From positions 1,612,001 through 1,676,000 of the forward strand of contig NZ_CP132938.1 of the NCBI RefSeq assembly GCF_040358255.1: DNA of 64,000 bases, given 5' to 3'. The position numbers and the translations under genes are program-made. The notes under the pieces are model-generated. The model ran no database searches. It worked only from the letters and a program-made list of their open reading frames with translations, and was not told the DNA's origin. Below, one piece after another: positions 61,677 through 64,000 of the stretch. The stretch is from Tunturibacter gelidoferens (GTDB lineage: Bacteria > Acidobacteriota > Terriglobia > Terriglobales > Acidobacteriaceae). Each line of letters opens with the position of its first letter. Within the stretch, counting starts at the first letter, position 1.

Positions 61677-63236
61677 TTGCTCTTCTCCTCTGCTATCTTC
61701 ATCTTTCTCTTCCTTCCCGCGAGTCTTATCGGGTATCAGATCGTAAGCCGTTTCAGCCGGTCTGCCACTCTCGCCTGGCTAACGATCACCTCCTTTTTTT
61801 TCTACGGGTATTGGAATTCGTCCTACCTCGTCCTTTTGACCGCCTCCATCGTGATGAATTATCTCTTCGCCAGGATGTTGGGCGAGGGAAAACCAGAAGC
61901 GAGCCAGAGCCGTTGGCTTGTCATCGCGATTCTCGCCAACCTCGGGCTTTTGGGTTACTACAAATACCTTTTTCCCTTCCTTAACTTTTTTCATGATCAT
62001 GGTGTTACCAACCACGCCTTCGCAAACGTAGTGCTGCCGCTGGGAATCTCATTCTTCACATTTACACAAATCGCATACTTGATCGACCTTCGCCAGCAGA
62101 TCGCGAAACGTCAGGGACTGCTGCCCTATTCCGTATTCGTTACTTTCTTCCCACATCTGATCGCCGGCCCTATCATTCATCCCCGCGAATTGATGCCCCA
62201 GCTGGACGAGGAGCGCATTCGCGGTTTGGACGCCGGCGATCTCGCCCTTGGCGTTTCCTGGTTCGTCATGGGGCTTGCAAAAAAAGTACTCATCGCCGAC
62301 CGTATAGCTCCACTCTCGGACGTTGTCTTTCATAACCTAGGAAGTGCGGGAATTGTCACAGCGTGGCTCGGCGCTCTCGCCTATTCCATGCAACTTTACT
62401 TCGATTTTTCCGGCTACTCCGACATGGCTCTCGGCTTGGCTCGCATGTTCTCCATCGAGTTTCCATTCAACTTCAATTCGCCTTACAAGTCACAGGGCAT
62501 CATTGAGTTTTGGCAGCGATGGCACATGACACTTTCGCGCTATCTCAACGAATATCTCTACACCCCAATCCTGCGATGGACCAATGGCCGCCGAATCAGT
62601 GCCGGCAAGAAGGTCTCACGCAAGGCCAGTGCCACACTGGAAGGCTTCACCAGCATGGTTGCCTTCCCCGTCATCATGACCATGTTTCTCGCCGGCATCT
62701 GGCACGGCGCAGGCATGCAATTTGTGATGTTCGGCGTTCTTCAGGGTTTATACCTTACGGTCAATCACGCCTGGCGCATCTTCACCCCTCAGGGACATCG
62801 GTTCCATCGCAAGGTGCCTGCACCCTTCATGATTGCGCTTACCTTCCTTGCCTTTCTCATCAGTCTTGTCTTCTTCAGATCTGCAAATGTGCATGAGGCC
62901 GTTTACCTATTGCAGACCATGTGCGGTATTCACGGTAGGGGGCCGGCTTTTGACGCATTTCCCTACATGAAATACATTCCTCCAACCTCCAGATTTTTGA
63001 GTCACCTCTCAACCGCTGCACTCTCTCTCTTGATCTGTTTTTTCATCATATGGGCGCTCCCCAACACCCAGGAGATTTTGGGTCAATTACCCAAAGACGA
63101 AGTTCTCAAGCCAAGCATCTTGCCGAATCTTCGATGGAGGCCAACAGCCACGTGGAGTCTTGGCCTGACACTCTTGTTATGCTGTGCGATCCTCTTGCTC
63201 GATGCGAGTACCAGCTTTCTATACTTTCAGTTTTAG
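61677..63236 (+). CDS. MBOAT-family O-acyltransferase (AlgI/DltB-like)
   Basis: 519 aa multi-helix membrane enzyme. LFSSAIFIFLFLPASLIGYQ opening, NLGLLGYYKYLFPFLNFF, LPLGISFFTFTQIAYLIDLRQ, FFPHLIAGPIIHPRELMPQ, YFDFSGYSDMALGLARM, FWQRWHMTLSRYLNEYLYTPI and FLAGIWHGAGMQFVMFG with the MBOAT catalytic His near residue 343. Homologues O-acetylate alginate (AlgI) or D-alanylate teichoic acid (DltB). TTG 61677 follows immediately on the TGA of the SGNH gene. With that partner it likely moves an acyl group to the periplasm. Confidence 0.92.
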   Translation: MLFSSAIFIFLFLPASLIGYQIVSRFSRSATLAWLTITSFFFYGYWNSSYLVLLTASIVMNYLFARMLGEGKPEASQSRWLVIAILANLGLLGYYKYLFPFLNFFHDHGVTNHAFANVVLPLGISFFTFTQIAYLIDLRQQIAKRQGLLPYSVFVTFFPHLIAGPIIHPRELMPQLDEERIRGLDAGDLALGVSWFVMGLAKKVLIADRIAPLSDVVFHNLGSAGIVTAWLGALAYSMQLYFDFSGYSDMALGLARMFSIEFPFNFNSPYKSQGIIEFWQRWHMTLSRYLNEYLYTPILRWTNGRRISAGKKVSRKASATLEGFTSMVAFPVIMTMFLAGIWHGAGMQFVMFGVLQGLYLTVNHAWRIFTPQGHRFHRKVPAPFMIALTFLAFLISLVFFRSANVHEAVYLLQTMCGIHGRGPAFDAFPYMKYIPPTSRFLSHLSTAALSLLICFFIIWALPNTQEILGQLPKDEVLKPSILPNLRWRPTATWSLGLTLLLCCAILLLDASTSFLYFQF

Positions 63237-63295
63237 GTGCCTCAGCATAATCAGCTCTCGCCTGATAACCACATCGAATCCTGTATTCTTGGCCC

Positions 63296-64000
63296 ATGTC
63301 TCATCCTGACGGAATTGATCTCGCCAGTTTGTCCGTAGACGAATTGTTGACCAAACGCAAAGGTCTGCGACGCAAGCTCGCGGAGCGGGAAAACCTTCAA
63401 CCCATTCGCATTGCGGTGCTCAGTGGCAGCACCACCAACGAAGTCGTCGATCTCCTGGAACTCAAGCTGCTTGATGCCGGCTTTGCACCAACCTTCCATC
63501 AGTCTGAGTACGGCCGCTTCTACGTCGACGCAGTTCATGACGCGGATGCCCTAATTCAATTCGAACCCCATCTCGTCTACGTTCACACCTCCGTAAGAAA
63601 TATTCAGCGGTTCCCTCCCGTAGGATGTTCGGAAATCGAGTTCGAGGAGCACGTAAAAACTGAGATCAATTTCTTCCAGGAGATGTGGACATCCTTGGAA
63701 GAGAAGATCGGCTGCCTCGTGATCCAGAACAACTTCGAGTTCCCGTCCTATGCCATTCTTGGCAATCTCGACGCAACCATAGCTGGCGGCCATACTCGAT
63801 TTGTCTCTGCGCTCAACCTGGAGTTTGCACGGAGAGCGGCATCCAACTCCAAACTTCTCGTCCAGGACATCTGCAGCATCTCAGCGCGTATTGGCCTTGA
63901 CCAATGGTTCGACTTCGAACGCTGGTTCAGCTACAAGATCAACACGTCACTCGAAGGCAGTCATGCCATAGCCACCTCGCTGACTGCTATCATTCGCGCG
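63296..64000 (+). CDS. FkbH-like HAD-family protein (N-terminal part, cut by window edge)
   Basis: 235 codons from ATG 63296 to the end of the window, frame still open. The N-terminal region IRIAVLSGSTTNEVVDLLELKLLDAGF and FHQSEYGRFYVDAVHD, then LVYVHTSVRNIQRFPP match the N-terminal domain of FkbH-like proteins, whose HAD phosphatase-like core would come later. FkbH enzymes load glyceryl or related acyl groups from phosphorylated precursors onto carrier proteins in polyketide or glycan pathways. It follows the MBOAT gene by 59 bp on the same strand. Whether the HAD active site is intact cannot be seen. Confidence 0.78.
   Translation, partial: MSHPDGIDLASLSVDELLTKRKGLRRKLAERENLQPIRIAVLSGSTTNEVVDLLELKLLDAGFAPTFHQSEYGRFYVDAVHDADALIQFEPHLVYVHTSVRNIQRFPPVGCSEIEFEEHVKTEINFFQEMWTSLEEKIGCLVIQNNFEFPSYAILGNLDATIAGGHTRFVSALNLEFARRAASNSKLLVQDICSISARIGLDQWFDFERWFSYKINTSLEGSHAIATSLTAIIRA

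Overview
The window looks like a chromosomal segment of an acidobacterium of the Terriglobia (Acidobacteriaceae: Edaphobacter, Granulicella or Terriglobus-like). The evidence is a very long TonB-dependent receptor with an N-terminal carboxypeptidase-regulatory-like domain, an 818-residue ABC permease of the acidobacterial duplicated orphan permease (ADOP) type, high GC with mixed ATG/GTG/TTG starts, and short dispersed intergenic repeats. The assignment rests on recognising families; no database search was possible.

Layout. 1-1.7 kb: Mn/Fe transporter mntH and its DtxR-type regulator mntR, each preceded by a TAACC/GGTTA-type palindrome. 2-9.9 kb: core genes (small conserved ORF, AMIN/amidase_3 cell-wall amidase, FliB-like lysine methylase, DUF6599-like exported protein, GNAT, LysR) and a compact candidate small-RNA unit at 7.80-7.92 kb. 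9.96 kb: tRNA-Thr(CGU), whose 3' end is repeated at 11.2 kb and again at 25.96 kb. A 5'-truncated tyrosine recombinase lies beside the tRNA, so 10.0-26.0 kb reads as an island, probably two elements stacked at one att site. Its cargo is (a) a 2-hydroxycarboxylate transporter, a class III CoA-transferase and a CitE-type CoA-ester lyase under a divergent IclR regulator, and (b) a LacI-controlled carbohydrate locus: TonB receptor, GRP/ureide-permease-like transporter, ribokinase, a secreted TIM-barrel/SUMF1 fusion and a secreted esterase.

26-36.5 kb: a hypothetical gene, a membrane SpoIIE-type phosphatase, an XRE regulator with a large palindrome over its promoter heading NfeD, flotillin and PspA genes (a membrane-stress module), a MerR-TPR fusion, an acyl-CoA dehydrogenase and an MFS transporter. 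36.5-40 kb: tRNA-Arg(UCU), tRNA-His(GUG) and tRNA-Pro(UGG) among YheT-type hydrolase, DUF72 and DUF4112 genes.

40-50.5 kb: an eleven-gene minus-strand cobalamin operon (cobU-cbiA-cobT-cobS-cobC-unknown-pduO-bluB-cobQ-cbiB-cobD) behind a cobalamin riboswitch. Nine of its ten junctions are 4-base stop/start overlaps. It encodes lower-ligand synthesis, adenosylation, the a,c-diamide and amidation steps and nucleotide-loop assembly, but no corrin-ring synthesis genes occur in the window. The sixth gene is an unrecognised ParB-like protein. Upstream is the heme trio hemE-hemH-hemG.

54-64 kb: orphan purS, inorganic pyrophosphatase, an APC permease, a repeat-rich spacer, tRNA-Ser(GCU), the ADOP permease, a YciI protein, and at the right edge an SGNH-like/MBOAT/FkbH-like cluster that probably acylates an exported glycan or small molecule. 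The first and last genes are cut by the window edges.
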